Positions 14,059 through 28,773 are shown, counted from the first letter of the stretch. The stretch: DNA of 64,000 bases from Azadirachta indica (GCA_022749755.1 CM040451.1:13405871-13469870); one strand, 5' to 3'. Numbers and translations are program-made. Notes: generated from the letters alone by a model not told the origin.

Positions 14059-17000
14059 ATGGGTTACATTATTGTATTTAAAAATATCACCCAAACATTT
14101 AGTTGAACCATAAATTAAAAATTGTCGTAGGATGTATATATATTTGATGCTATACATTTCCGGCCCCTATGTGATTGGGAATATATAGGATAATAAAAGC
14201 AGGCGTACGTGTTGCCAAGAGGCACGAATGCATGTGAAATATTGGCCAATTAAGGGATTCATTTGCTTGGCACAATCTAGTAGCAACTTTTGCTTGAAAA
14301 GGATAGACGGCCAAACTATCAAAAGATTTAATTCCTCACTAGCGATTGGTCAGATTTCATGTGGTACACATTTTGCCTAATGGTGGTAAGAGAATCAATA
14401 CGCAAATGTATTTGTCGCCATTTGCAAAAGCTTCCACCGACCAATATATAGTGTTATATGATGATCACTATATATAATTCCTACATCAAAGACATGTTCA
14501 TGATCAACAACACGTACAACTTTGTGCAAAGCCCGAGGTTTCTCAATCTCTATTGATCATCTTGAATTACAAAGTTGCAGGCAGACAATCTTCTGCCAAC
14601 AAATTAAGACGTTTTGTTTGATTACTGGATGTGGGGCTGGCTAGGTCAAATTTTACGCTCTAATTTGGTTCTTTTTGTATATGAAAATGGTTGATTGGAA
14701 AAAGTGCATTTGCAGCACTGAAAGTATAGATTAATTTTCTCTTCTCATATTATGATTGCATAACCAGCGCGTAGCCGACCATTATACGCACTTATAAGGT
14801 ATGCGTTTTAATAATCAATTAATAATTAGTGCCACATACACTAAATACTGCATGAATGATGTAGAAAATGTCTTATTGTGAGATGATTATGAGCACAAAT
14901 TAATGGACTCATACGCCTTCCATGTGGGTATCGATCAAGTAGACACATGTTTTAAGTTTTTAGGTTTTTTCTTTTTTTTCTTTTTTTTTTTTTAATCTTT
15001 TGTTGGTTTAACATATTACTCTTCTTAATTTGATAAAATTTGAACTCCAAATCTCTTATATCATCTCAAAAAAATTTACGAGATAAGATAATTAATGCTT
15101 ACCAAAATTTTAGATTTTGGGTTTTTATTGAATTAATTTTTGGTAATTGAAGTTCTGTCCAGTAATACATATGTTGCTTTCTACAAAGCTGCATGCAGTT
15201 GAGTTGTCACTTAGAATTCAGATTGAACCATGAATGCAATTCTATTTAGCAGCTGTTCGATCTTCTGAAATATATTTGAAGCCTTACTTTTTAGCAAGTG
15301 TCAGGATTTTTTGTTTGGAATTTGTGTTTAGATCATGGAGCTTTTATCCATGCCAAGCACAACAAGAAAAGAATTGAACTTATTTCAAATGCCAACAGTG
15401 TGTCATGTGTGATATATATATTTCTTTGCAGTTGTCTATTGTAAAACAACTCTTCCACAGCCCAGAAAACTTACGTTAAATTGCTATTTATAGAACGAAT
15501 GAATAATTGAATTCGTTTAACTTTCACATGCCATCTTCTGAAATTGAATTGGTTTAGAAGTTATCAATATTATTTTTTTCACTTTGACTTGACGAGCAAG
15601 AATATATATAAGAATATATATATATATATATAATCTGTAAGCTAATTTTCCTTGGAAATTTATTTTGGCATAAATGCATGAAATTGCGTTCTCCATTAAT
15701 TATTTTTCCATAGAAAATGCGAAGATTCTAGCTCCCAATGGTTTTATTTTTGGTGAGGTACTGTTTTCTCTTCGTGTAGAAATTGTATTCACCAGCTGTC
15801 TAAGAGAAAATTTGACTTCAAAAGACACAGCTTTTAGCACAAGCGTCGAGTATAACAAAATCTGTACGCACAGTCACACTCTTCAAGACAAACTGAAGTC
15901 AAAAGAAAACTCGAGAAACCTTATGTTCTGCTAATAACTAATTCCAATGACCCTTCAAAATAAAAAATTGAACGGAATGAAATGACCCTTCAAAAATTAA
16001 GAAAAAAGAAAATCCTAGCTACGCGGAACATGAACATAAACTTATGGGGTTCACGTGAAACCCTAATGACGTCTGGAAAAGAAGACGAAAACCTGTTAAG
16101 GCAAATCCAAGAAAACTAAGTAAGAAATTAAAGAGATGAAATATTGCCCACGTAGCACTGAAAGAAAGAGAAGAAATTAAAAAGGAAAATATAAACATAT
16201 ATACATATATATATATATATATGACGCGGTAGATCATGGTCGTCTAAGAGTCCGACACGGCCGCCATTGGTTGGCAGTATTGATTCGCCTGACAAAAGGC
16301 CGAAATCTCAGTGATCTGCCTATGTACGGGTGATTAATGCGGCGGACACGTCCCCGCTTCCCATATATGTAAATTAATTTAATTAATTATAATATAATAA
16401 TATATAAATTATTTTCTTGTAAGAAAGTGGAATGCACACGTTTCGATCGGTTGTATAAATGCTCTCTCATAATCTTAATCGAACCTCAAGAAAGTGGAGA
16501 AAAGAGGGAGAAATTAATTTTCATCATCGAACCCTCTAATCTGTGGGCTATGACGAATGGGATGATGTGAACTTCTACTAATTATATTATAAAACTGACA
16601 GTGCATTTAACTTCTTTTGAATAATTGTAAGTTTTAATAAATTAATTGGTTTGCCTAGTTCTGTTGATATATAAACAAACAAATGATAAACATAACTTTA
16701 TTAATTTCCTTGTTTCCTAAAAGCTCTTTGCATATACGGGACGACACATTGTTCTTCCCTATGTCATCTTCACACTTACCAAACTCTTCTCATACTTAAT
16801 ATATAATAATTAATTAGTTTCTCTTAATGAAACATCAGCTTCTTCATTAATTAATTAATTAATTACTAGTGTTACTGTATTAAATTAATTAAATTTGGAA
16901 CTGAGAATTGCATTTTCGAACATTAGGGAAAAGTGGTGGGAAGTGGCCACTCTTAGCTTTTCCACTTCCATTGGATGGATAGGTATCAATCTTCCATTGT

Positions 17001-19243
17001 GTTCTAAGGATAAGAAAAAAATAATTCAAATCAAGAAAATTATTTATCCAAAACAATATATATATATATATATATTTAACTGGTGAGCATCGACAAAAAC
17101 ACCACAATAAAATACAAAAAAGAAACATAAAAGTGTGATTGCTTGTGGTCGGTCAAACATTAATATATATTAATTTATCCTCATCCAACTAATATTAAAA
17201 TACTCCACTTTAATAACACATTAACTGTCAATACTTATAGTTTTGTTATAAAATCTTGTATGGATAATGGTATGCTTTGTGCGCTCTCGTTACATTAATT
17301 GTTGGTGAGTAATCTAAACTAGTACTTGGAATCATTCAACCATTTTTGGTTTGGTGGTTGAATAATTCCAATTTTCCAATTAGTGTATGATGTTGTTTAA
17401 GATCCCACTTCTATTCTGCTTCTGGTAACTCCCTTTTTTTTTTTTTTTTGGTCAACTAAAAGTGGAATCTGTAAGTACATTTTTAAAAGATTAATTTTTC
17501 TAATTTAAATTTTTATCGATAAATAATATTAAGAAGTATATGTTGAGCATTATACATAAATAATAACATATATATACCACAAATTAATTAATTTTTTTTA
17601 CATTTATAATTGATTATGACCACTTTGGCTCTATCTCACCATATTTGGTTCCACGTATGGGTTTTAGATTTTTAGGGACTAGAATATAGAAATAATTCAT
17701 TGTTATTGATAACTATCAATAGCAAACATTTTTTAAGGAGTTGATAATTATTAAAGTTCGATGAATGATAGCTAGTGCAAATGGAAAGCCACAAATTAAG
17801 CAAACATTATATAATATTTATTAAATATTATTTAACGTTAATGTCAACCTATATACGAAAATGCGGCCAAATTTAATATGTATTCTTACTGGTTTTGAAT
17901 ACCCACGGATTGATGCAAAACAATCAACGAAAAAAGATAATTAACTAATACCACCAGAATTCAGTAAATATGAATACGCAGAGTTCCCAGATTTTTAATG
18001 GCAAAATATTCCTTAAATGATTTAGAAATTTTTTTTCCTCTATTCTCGACGTTACCCATATTTTTATTTTCTTTGATATCTTTTTATCTCTCTATTCATT
18101 TATCATTAAGAATATGACCCTCTAAACTTTCTCATTAAATTCTTAAGAGATCTATAATATATTGACTGAGCTCTCATATTAATTTATCAGCAAAATATGT
18201 AAACGAAGAGAGACATGTATAGATGCCTTTTTGGCTCATGATACTTGAATGCATACCCATACATTGGAATTTGGATGGAATATGTCAAAACATAAAACCC
18301 TAGGTTCATTTTTTATGACAATTGTTCGTCGTTTTACTGGAATCAGCAGATCCATTGACCCGGACGCGTGTGAAGAATTCTACTACTTCCAATTCATAAA
18401 ACACCTTAACATAAATACACTGCTCCATGTTCTCTCCATTTTCAAAGCAAGCTGAGGTACATTTTGCAGTATGTTTTATACACACACACACACACACATT
18501 TTGCTTTCTCAGCATTTCCCGCAGCAGCCCATTTCAAAGCAAGCTTGTATTTTATACATTGAAAATTGCTACCGAATTTTTTTAAGCCCACGGAATTCTA
18601 CAGTATATCTGATGGCGCCGAAAGCAGCACATTCAAACCTGCAGGTACATTTAATCGGCGGTAACTTTACATGATATCAGAGCAGGGTTTATTTCCAATA
18701 AAACCTACTAAGAATTTGATATCACAGTTGATGACTGAAGATGACAACAGGGTTGGTAACAAAATCACATAGAATACGTAATAACAAGGTCATCACTTCA
18801 AATGAAACCCTAGCATCACCACTGCAAACTAATAATAAGCTGGCAAACTGCGCGCGTAATTAATGTGCGACATATGCTGCATTAAATCTTGTGATCCTCC
18901 AAATTTTCCCACGGGCTTGGATAGCAGAACATGTGTAGATGAAAATGTACATGTTAATGTATGCTTCATGTGTCGAGAGAAGTTGAGGCCACGTAGTGTT
19001 AACACTAAGCCTAAGGGTTCCCATATTTCGGTTGGAAATAATGGACTTTGTTTGCTATAAACAAGGAGATTGACGTTCGCAATGGATTTATGGCTACCCT
19101 TTCAAGCTCGATCAAGATAAGATCTACTAAGTTAATGACCGCAATGAAGGGTCTAAGAAATTGAGACCATCACCATATGTCCGAAATTGTTGGGCAAGGA
19201 AGCAATGATCGGCGAGAGAGCTTTTATCAGTTTATCACCACTC

Positions 19244-19280
<37 letters not shown>

Positions 19281-19284
<4 letters not shown>

Positions 19285-19392
19285 AGAGTTCTCTCACACC
19301 TTCTAGTATATGTCATTCAGCAGTGTTATGTTATATTTATGAAAAATAATAAGAAATAGTAAGAAATATGTAAGAGAGTTCTCTCACACCTT
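19281..19392. repeat. 22-bp direct repeat with internal palindrome
   Basis: A 22-base word beginning TAAGAGAGTTCTCTC occurs at 19281-19302 and again at 19371-19392, 90 bases apart. Its core GAGAG-TT-CTCTC is a near-perfect inverted repeat. The first copy abuts a (TA)n microsatellite at 19247-19282. It could be the edge of a small mobile element or a local duplication. Confidence 0.5.
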
Positions 19393-22300
19393 ATACTACA
19401 AACTATTTTATAAACTCAAATAGTGAGAAGGGAGTTACAAATTATTAAATGATAAAAAATAATACTATCTATATATCACATGTCATTACTTTGACTTTCA
19501 CATCCATCACAAAAAATTCAATCCCAAGATTAAAAAGAAGGAAAAAATATATATAGAAATGGAATAAAAAAGAGAAAAGATATAATTATATATGAAGAAA
19601 ATATTTCTCGGAGAGTCCTAGTAAGTAGGAGTGCGCAAGTACACTATGACCAGATACATGATAAAAAAAAAAATTTGAGGCGCCTTTCACAGCCGGGACC
19701 CGGTACTTCATCTACCAAAAATTCAGGAGCGACAAACCCTTGCAGAAAGGAGAGGATATATTAACAAAAACCAGTCTGAAAATAAATAATATTAAAACCC
19801 CCAAAAAATTTATTTAATATTATTATTTGAAACAAAATATACTATGTCATGTTAACATGTCAGTGGCTCTTCAAGCAATAGTTGAGCCAATGCAAAATCT
19901 ACGTTAGAAAGTGACCTCAGAATGAAGGACTCCATTTGTGACCATTGAATTCTTCATCTTTATCATCTTCATTTAAATTTCTGTGCGTATCTAATTCTAA
20001 ACCCCAGAAAATTTTTTTATTTTTTATTTTTTTTTCTTTAAATGTGTGCCTTTACAGGTGGACGAATTAATGCTGTGTTGGCAAAGCTTAGAGTGTATTG
20101 TTCAGCTGAATTTCATGTGAAATGCTTGTTCATGTATTGTAATAGTAAGCAAAATCCATCTAACTTGGTTTCTGTTGAAATGGTTGAGGAAAAAGACTGA
20201 AATTAACTGCTATAATGGTCCCGAAGGAAGGCGACGAAATTTTTTGATAAGTGTGAAAATTTTACATGTGATTTTATTCAGAGATATTTAGAATTAATGT
20301 TAAATGTCATTTCATTGACAAAATTGGTCGAGAATATGAAATAGCTAAAGTTAGCTGTTTGGTAATAAGAATATCTTGCGGATAATCTCATCTTTGGCAC
20401 TTTTTCTCATACTGCTATTAGTACAAGATATTAATCGTAAAATAACAAAATTCGTAACACAAATATCTCAAATATTAATTGTAAAAAAAAGGTATATATA
20501 ATTATTACCGAATTCAACCATCGAGAGTGTAATTAGGATCTATATATTCAAATTAACTATGTTGATGCTAAATATAGAATTATTATTATTATGATGATGA
20601 TGTTTAAGATAACATCAAGGTATCTGTCGTCCCATATTGTGGGGACCCATTAATCTGACCCAGTATATATTTAGAAATTCTGCCGATATGCCATTGAATC
20701 ATTGATCTGCTTATCAACTAATAATGCCAAGAATTCATCAATTTATACATGGTTAATCCAGACGTCAGGTTCTCCATGTTACATATCATTGCCTATAACT
20801 TTAATCAAAGAATTATTACTAATAAACACATAAGAAATTAAAAGAGATTACAATATTTGGTGAAAGTGTCTGCTCATGATATCAATGTGCATATTAAAAA
20901 TACATATTTTATATATATATATATATATATAGTGCATTTTGAGAAAATCCTTTTGTACGATTTTTAATTATCATTTGCTGAGAGTAGATTCAAATTTGAT
21001 TGCACGTGTATTTCACATGGGTAGATTATAATCTAAATCCTGGACCTTCGAGGAGACAAACAAGAAACATATCTGAAAAACAATGCTTGCTAGATAGTGA
21101 ACAAGTGAAGTCAAGGATTGGTATCGGATCTTGTGTTTGCAAAGTATGCAGCATAGCATGGTCATTTCAATATCATGTATATATATATATAAAATCATAC
21201 ACATGCACAGCAACAACTCTTTTCAAAGACATGTTCGAAGCATGTTTCAAACAAGAACTGAAAATCAGACATATATTAATATGTAGTACCAGTATTAATT
21301 GCAAGTGTTATATCAATACAACTATCCACTTATATACTAGCATCTCTTTAATTCGTATGGTTGATAATTATTTATATTAATCTTTCATGATGTAAAATAT
21401 ATTGTAGCCTCAATTGAGGGACAAATTAATGAAGCCGAAAATTCATCCGTGTATTGTGCTATACAAAATAATAATGAGATAGATGATTTCTATCAATATT
21501 TAACTCTTAACTATATTTTAATTATATTTCTACTATACATTGATTGGATACCACGGATACTTAATATTACATTTACAAAGAGAGATATTTTTAAGCAATA
21601 AAAAAATTGTAAATTCTTATGATGCCGCAACTTCTAGCATAAAAATGTTATTTTTTAATAATTCTTTATATTAAGACTATAAGTTTTTTTAAAAGATGCG
21701 AACTTTTTATGAAGAGAATCACTTATATTTAAAGTACACAATTTGCATACTAAAAACTTAAATATAGCACTAATCAAGTACACTTGTATTAACAAAAGAC
21801 AAAACAAGACAAGGAAAAGAAACTAATTTCTATAGCCCTAGCAGCATGCGGATACCAAAAAATTTGAAAATGAAAAATGGATATTCAAGAAAGAACTGAT
21901 TAACTTTTGGCAAATCCATGTATTCCCATCGGATTCCACATGGGTGAATTAATCCGCATGCAGACTAAGACAACAGAATAGACAGATCAAATCTTTGAAA
22001 GGATTTCTGTCCTGAAAGCCAAAACAATAAAGAAAACACTTTTAGAAAACAAATACTTCCTTTTGCAACAACTACATTTATTTTGATGTTCATGCACTTG
22101 ATTCATTAGTTAATTTAACCCTCCTTTGATTTCCCATCGCCTGCTGGAATCGGGGAACAAGCAGCCGACTAACTAGTTGTAAAGTGTTTGCAAGTTGTAA
22201 GAAACACATCATTTTCCATGTTCTAAGTTATAAACCTATACAACCAGTCACATGGAGAGAAACTTGTGCTAATGGGACATGTCGGTTCATGTTTCGGACA

Positions 22301-23836
22301 GAAATTAAACTGCTAGTTGCAATAATTTTCTATATAATTGCAGGAATATAAAAGAAATCTTCAATGGAAACTGTAGGCATTAGTTATGTTTGAGCTTTGC
22401 CAAATCTTCAAGATCACTGAGATAATTTAAATTAAGAATCAAAATGCAGCAGACTGACAGACACAAGAACATGATAAGTAAATCTTCTGACAGAAGAACA
22501 TGGTAAGTAAGTCGATTTTATTGCATATGTTTTTCACATGGGAAGATTTGAATGCATGAACAGAAGACAATACGATATCTGGAAGGTTTTGCTGAATTTA
22601 AAGTCCATTTATTGAAATTTACAACAGTATTATTTGGAGTTAGAATCTACCCTTTGAAAAATGATTTAAACTGACCTACCAGTCATAGGTGTTGTAGGCT
22701 TGTAGTTATACAATTTCCATGTTGAGGAATGAATCATTCACATGGTCTGAAGAATTGTAAAAAGCAACTCAACATAAAAGCATGAATGTAAAGATATGAA
22801 TCCACTTATCCACTCACAGGGACAGCAACGGTGATGGGAGTCTAGGACGAGGCATTCTAATTAATATTTGAAAAATAAAAATGAAAACAAATAAAGTTTG
22901 GCTGCAACACCTAACGTTTTCGTGTTGGCCATGCATATTATGTTTAGCTGGGTTGCAGCTTAAAAGGGCTGAAGTTGAGTGATGAACGGACTCAGACTTT
23001 GGAACATTGGTTTGGATTGACATAGAGCATTACTAAGAACCCCGCTCCATACTTGTTACACTGCTCTTGATTCCCATTTAGAAGAATGCTATGCCGACCG
23101 AGGATTTGATTGGCTACAAATTTGGGAAAACATATATTGCAAAATCTTGAAGCATATATTACAGAATGCAAACCCAGCAACATATAAAATGTATTAATAT
23201 GAATATCACTGTCATTATTATTTTCCTTTTGGTTACATATATTGTTTACATCAATGAAGAACATCGGCCTATATTCTATACCAAATACAAAAGGGGAATA
23301 AAGAAGAGGATTTGTTCCAATTAATTGATCCACTTGCGCGACGGGACGGGGGTGCCGGAAAGAAAATATTCTTACTTTTATATGCCCTGTCCATATTCTT
23401 CTTGATACAACCGACATTAACAATAGGAAGGTAGAGGGCAAAGCATATATTAACCCAGAATTTGCTGTGAAATAAATTTCTTATTAACATGAATATTACA
23501 AGGACTGGAAAATAGAAAATAATATTAATTTTATGAATGCCCATCTTGGCTCTCAAACATTAATAACTGAAAATTTGAGCATTCCACCTTCCAATACAAC
23601 ATAATAAGTTACATGGGTTTATCTGGGTAATTCCGGAAAACCACCAGCAATTAATGTGAAGACAACGTTTCTCACGACTACAGTGAAGGAAAACCAGAAC
23701 AATTAGCATTTTGCATGTTTTAGATGACATAAAATTGCTAACAAACTGCGAATAAATTAATATTCCAAAAGCAAAGCAGCAAAGAAAGAAGACGGGTTAT
23801 AACAATACTATGCCACAATTATTGCTGTTACTGCAA

Positions 23837-26700
23837 CTATTGGCATAGCTGCTCAACTGCTGTCACAATCTGGGCTGGCTGCACGACAGTCCATTCCTCC
23901 AATGTGCCAGCATATGGAGTTGGCACATCTTGAGAAGACAAACATATAATAGGAGCATCCAAGTAATCGTGGAAATTCTCCATGATAGCTGCAGTTAAAC
24001 TGGCACCAATTCCACCAGTCCGCATGCACTCCTCCACAATCAGCACACGATGTGTCTTTTTAATTGAATTTCCGATGGTGTAAAGATCAAATGGTTTCAA
24101 CGACCTGACATCGATAACTTCAGGATCATAACCCTTGTTTACCAAAGTTTTGGCAGCCTGCATCACATGATACCTCATTCGGGAATAGGTTAAAATCGTG
24201 ACATGTTCCCCAGCCCTAACCATCTCAGCTTCCTCGAGATTGCAAATATATTCTTCATCTGGTATCCTTTCCTTGAGGTTGTAGAGCAAAACATGCTCAA
24301 AAAGAATTACTGGGTTCTCACTTCGGATTGCAGCTTTCATCAAGCCCTTGGCATTATATGGGGTTGAGCACGCTACCATTTGAATTCCTGGGATTGATTG
24401 AAAATATGACTCAAGACGTTGAGAGTGCTCAGCTCCGAGTTGTCGGCCAACTCCACCAGGTCCACGGATAACTATTGGTATGGTAAACTGGCCACCAGAA
24501 GTATAGTGGAGCATACCACAGTTGTTGGAGATCTGGTTAAAAGCTAAAAGGAGAAATCCCATGTTCATTCCCTCGACAATTGGCCTCAGGCCAGTCATGG
24601 CAGCCCCAATCCCCATCCCAGTGAAAGAGTTCTCAGCAATAGGGGTGTCAAGAACCCTGAGATCCCCATACTTATTGGCCAGGCCTTTGGTCACTTTGTA
24701 CGAGCCTCCATAGTGACCCACATCTTCACCCATGACACATACACTTGGATCTCTGTCCATTTCTTCTTCCAAGCCTTCTCGCAGAGCTTCAAAAAGCAAA
24801 AGCTCGTGCCTGGAAAAGGAATACAGATCCAGTTAACCATATCCTCAGTGACTAACATTGAAACACTGCGCTGGTACAAATTAATTAAAGATGATGACAG
24901 CTAAAATTTGCAGTCAATGTAATTCCATTTAGCAAATATAATCCCATTGAAAATCATTTTTGTTGCTACCTAATCATGACTCTCATATAAAAAGATAAAT
25001 GCAAATATATTGTGCACACTTAAGAAAATATAACACAACGTATACTTTATCCAGCCAATCTGATTCTATGTAAGGATAACTTTGAATAGCTACAGAAACA
25101 AGCTGCGCTGTGCATGTGGAGCAAAATTCAACAAAGCTTAAGAAACAAAGCCATGCATAAGGAGAACCATAATTATTCTGCATTTGATAAGAAACATATA
25201 TGAATTAAAAAGGCATGCACACTCACAGAACATTTGGTTAATTTTCTATCATATATTTTGCTCACGATTGATACTTATTATGCAACAAAAGATTTCTTTT
25301 TCTTCTTTTACACTCATTACAGAAGTTTGAGGTCTCAGAAGATGTTATCTTACATCCATGAAAATAAAATGACAAGCTTCATCATCACCATATGTCAGGC
25401 CCTTTTAGGTTGTAACCATTTGTTAGATGGCAATATAGCAAGATGATCAACAAAGTCTACAATGTACAAAATGATATGGTACAAAAGAAACAGAAACCTT
25501 AAAGAGAATTATATTGCTTTTACATTCTAAAAATCCACCTGTATCATTTCCTGAAAGAAACTGAGGTACAGGGTATCACATATAACTAAATGTGAGAAAG
25601 ACAGCAACTTTTTGTGGGATAGAGTTCAATTTCCAACTCCTCAGGCTTCTATCTGAGTATTTCAAGACCATACATATTCAAACCCAAAACTGAGAGGGGA
25701 TTTGGGCTCACACAGTTGATTTTAGATTACTTTATGTGGTTCAGAGTTGTTCTGCTCAAAGACAGCCTGTTTTCTGGTAGATTCTAGATTCAAAAATGAT
25801 CAGCAAGAATTTGGAACAAATCCGGTCATCTTTTTCCTAAGCTCATTCTGGTTGTTGTTGTGGAAAGATTGTTCGCTCTTTTCTAGCATTTGCTTACTAA
25901 TAGTACAATTTTCTTTGTTTCATATACATATAAATATAACCTTTCTGCTTAATTAAAGAAAATATAGTAATAACAGAGCAAAAACTAGACCAAGATATGC
26001 AATAATACTATACATAATTGAAATTATCACCAGTGCTTATATGATAGGATATTATATACATTTCAGGGACCTGATAAAGATTTGATAGAGAAATCAAAGC
26101 TACTTTGAAGCATGAATCAGTAAATAAAGAAACGATAGCTACGAACTAAGAAATTTAAGTACGTGAGTTAAGAAGCAGAACAATTAAGCGTTTAACTTAA
26201 GCAAAGAACTATACCCCGGTTTTGACGCAGAAGTAGAAGCAGCAGAATCAGCTTTCGTCTGAAAAAAAGAAACACAAAAAGAAGTAAATTCAGTATCAAC
26301 AAACAATTAAAAATAAAAATGGTAAACAACAAGACAAAGCAGGAGAGAGAGAGGGGAGAGATTTACTGCAACTGCATTGGTGATCAACCGCTGAGCTCTC
26401 TGAGATCTCTGGTTCGAACAAGATTTCACATCTCCATCAGATCTGACCACGAAGAAGCAAGCTTTCCTTCCTGAACAGAACACAAAACGACATGCAACAA
26501 ACAATTCACAAGCTTAAAAGACAGGCAATCAAATTCATCAAACAAACGACTTAATTGCTCAGAAATTGAAGCAGATGGGCGGAAGACATCACTGAACCTG
26601 AGGGAGATCTGCGAGATGAGAGCAGCAGCTTCTTGGAATCAAACCAATTCGACGGCGATAAAGCCGTCGCAGCTCCCACGCCCTGGAAAATCGCGGCCAT
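23837..26700 (-). CDS. PDH-E1 BETA: pyruvate dehydrogenase E1 component subunit beta, plastid type
   Basis: Beta half of the thiamine-diphosphate E1 enzyme of the plastid pyruvate dehydrogenase complex, which makes acetyl-CoA for fatty acid synthesis. Coding exons on the minus strand: 26700-26598, 26470-26367, 26258-26215 and 24809-23837; all junctions are GT-AG, the phases agree, and the sum is 1224 bases (407 residues), matching the usual length. Exons 1-3 encode a Ser/Arg-rich transit peptide ([17 protein letters not shown] start). Exon 4 holds the whole catalytic domain. The thiamine-contacting Glu lies in [10 protein letters not shown] at about residue 112. The transketolase C-terminal domain follows ([24 protein letters not shown]). 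Plastid rather than mitochondrial type is judged from overall wording and the transit segment. The start codon is the first ATG of exon 1. Intron 3 is long, 1405 bases. The gene converges with NCED and diverges from the DUF1365 gene. Confidence 0.96.
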
Positions 26701-26885
26701 TTGATTCCTGAAACAGCGAGAAATTTTCTATGCAATAGAAGAACGAAATGACGAGAGAAAATAAAGAGTTAATTTAAATTTATATTAGAAAGTGAAGGAA
26801 AATGGGCGGAGAAATTGAGGTGAGTAAGCTTGTGAGTTTGTGAACTCCTTTACGTTGCTGTCGCAGCGTTCGGCGATTTAATTGA

Positions 26886-26909
26886 AGCCCACCACACGTT
26901 AACAGCCCA
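26886..26909 (-). promoter_or_regulatory. paired site II elements upstream of PDH E1-beta
   Basis: Two TGGGCT words on the minus strand (26886-26891 and 26904-26909), 12 bases apart and about 190-210 bases upstream of the start codon. Paired TGGGCY elements bound by TCP factors are typical of nuclear genes for organelle proteins. The motif and position are seen; binding is inferred. Confidence 0.4.
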
Positions 26910-27121
26910 CCAGACCGCATAGTTTCTATCGCCGTTCTTTCGCTGTTCCCCACAAATTGGCAGTGGCCACGTCAGAATGGACAGGGGTTATTGTGTCAAT
27001 CTGCAGGAGTTTGGATGTTGAATTTCCGAGATTGCCCGCGTGCAATGGAGAAATGTGTTACACGTAAGCTGTGGGCTTTGTGGGAATGGAACGTTGGTGA
27101 ACCAACTGGAACAACCCTAAC

Positions 27122-27574
27122 TAGGGGTAGGTAAAAAAATTAGACTGAATTGAATCGAAATTGATAGGTTTGATTTAATATTTTATGTAATTTAGTTTAA
27201 TTTTGAGGATTAAAATAAAAATTTTGAAATTTTTTATTCGGTCATCTAAAAAATTTGGATCAAATTCAATTTATTAATTTTTTAATATTTTTACATGTAA
27301 ACGACATCATTTTATTGTATTTTTATAAAACAATATTATTTGGTATAAAAAAAATTTTTAAAAAAAAATAATAAATTTATTTAAAAATTAAACCGATCTA
27401 AAAACTGAATTAATTGATCTAATTTTAATCTGATTCTAATATGTAATCGGTCTTATACAATTTAGTTTTTTTTTTATTTGGCCCGGTTTGATCTCAAAAT
27501 TTTAAAACCTAAAATTTTGAGATTCTACCCAATTTTTCAAAAACTTGGATCAATTTGGACCGTGCTCACCCTTA
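27122..27574. mobile_element. non-autonomous hAT-like MITE
   Basis: A 453-base AT-rich element with imperfect terminal inverted repeats: left end TAGGGGTAGGTA, right end reading inward TAAGGGTGAGCA (8 of 12 match). It is flanked by candidate 8-base target duplications, ACCCTAAC (27114-27121) and ACTCTAAT (27575-27582), matching at 6 of 8 positions. An 8-base duplication and TAGGGGTG-type ends fit hAT-derived MITEs. No transposase is present. Divergence of ends and flanks suggests an old insertion. Confidence 0.55.
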
Positions 27575-28773
27575 ACTCTAATTAGTAGCTTGTTAATGTG
27601 TTGTGAAAAAAAATCTATTACTTTTGCGACTACACTAGTATTGTATATCTATTCGGTCCGATTCGATTTAATGTAGTTTGGTTTGATTTAATTTTCATTA
27701 AGAATTTATCGGTTTTATAAGAAAAAAAATCAATATATAACATAAATTTTTATTCTTAAAAATATTATATATATATGACATGCATTTTTATAAAAATGAA
27801 TAAATGTTAACAATAAAATAATCATTTATTTAATTCACTTGATAGATAATAATATTTTAAAATAAAAAATTACTAGATATAATTTAATTTATTTTTTAAC
27901 TAGATTAATGAGACAGAGATTATCTATAAATTTGATATGAAAATTTTATTTTAATTAAACCTATTGAAATTTGCTGATAAATTAGAAAAAAAAAAAAGAC
28001 AGTTTGGTTCGTATTCAACATCATGCACATTAATTTTAACCTAATTAATATGAATTTCATTGTTTTATATTTTTCAAATAAAGAAGATAATAATATAAGT
28101 TATTATAGTTTATTTGTATATCATTGAAATTTTAAAAGTAAAATGTATAATATCGTTAATTATTGAGAAGTTATTAGTATTTATTTATAATATGATTAAA
28201 ATTTATATATTTATATATTATATTATTGAAAATTATGGGAAGTGTTTTGAAATTTTTGTTAATTGATCTATTGTGTTAAAAATATCTTTAACTTTCTCAA
28301 CTTGCTAGATTAAACCGTACATTTATCCAAATTCTAAGGGTTTGTCATTATCTTTTGTAATAAAAATTATAGATTTGAATGTCACGTTTCCATTTAATAA
28401 TATAAATTAAAATTAAATAAGACTTAATTTTGAGGTACTTTTGATATAAAGTTTATCACCATTCACCATACAATAAATTGACATCACATGGGGCACATTT
28501 ATTTTTAAATTACATTCTTGTTCTCGCACTGTTATAAGTTGATTAATAAAATGGTTATTATTTTTCTCCATTAAGAAAATTCATGCGGTAAATTAATTTA
28601 TTCAAAAACTTATTTATTTTAATAGTTCGAAGAATATAACAATTAAATCATCGATTTTATGAATCGAATCTGATTACGAGAAATATATAAGAAAATAAGC
28701 AAAATATTTTCTTATTTATAATTTTATTAAACTCTTAATATTATTGTTTCATTTAATATTATAAATTGTACCC

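Larger units (their letters stand above)
10622..23836. other. 13 kb spacer between the convergent NCED and PDH E1-beta genes
   Basis: The first 350 bases are the NCED 3' untranslated region. The rest is AT-rich with no recognisable protein; the ORFs up to 149 codons near 21000-21380 and 22800-23560 show no motif I can name. It contains homopolymers (poly-A 11785-11803, poly-T 14973-14993 and 17429-17449), CA repeats (18479-18498), TA microsatellites (15619-15632, 16201-16221, 19247-19282, 20909-20931) and a short GCAATT-type repeat near 12274-12290. The part close to 23836 would include the PDH 3' untranslated region. Confidence 0.65.

Noticed and set aside
21000..21380. 126-codon plus-strand ORF
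   Set aside because: Interrupted composition with a TA-run-encoded YIYIK segment, no domain, no promoter or splice context; likely chance.
22814..23556. Overlapping minus-strand ORFs downstream of PDH E1-beta
   Set aside because: No recognisable motif and inconsistent frames; more likely 3' flanking DNA.
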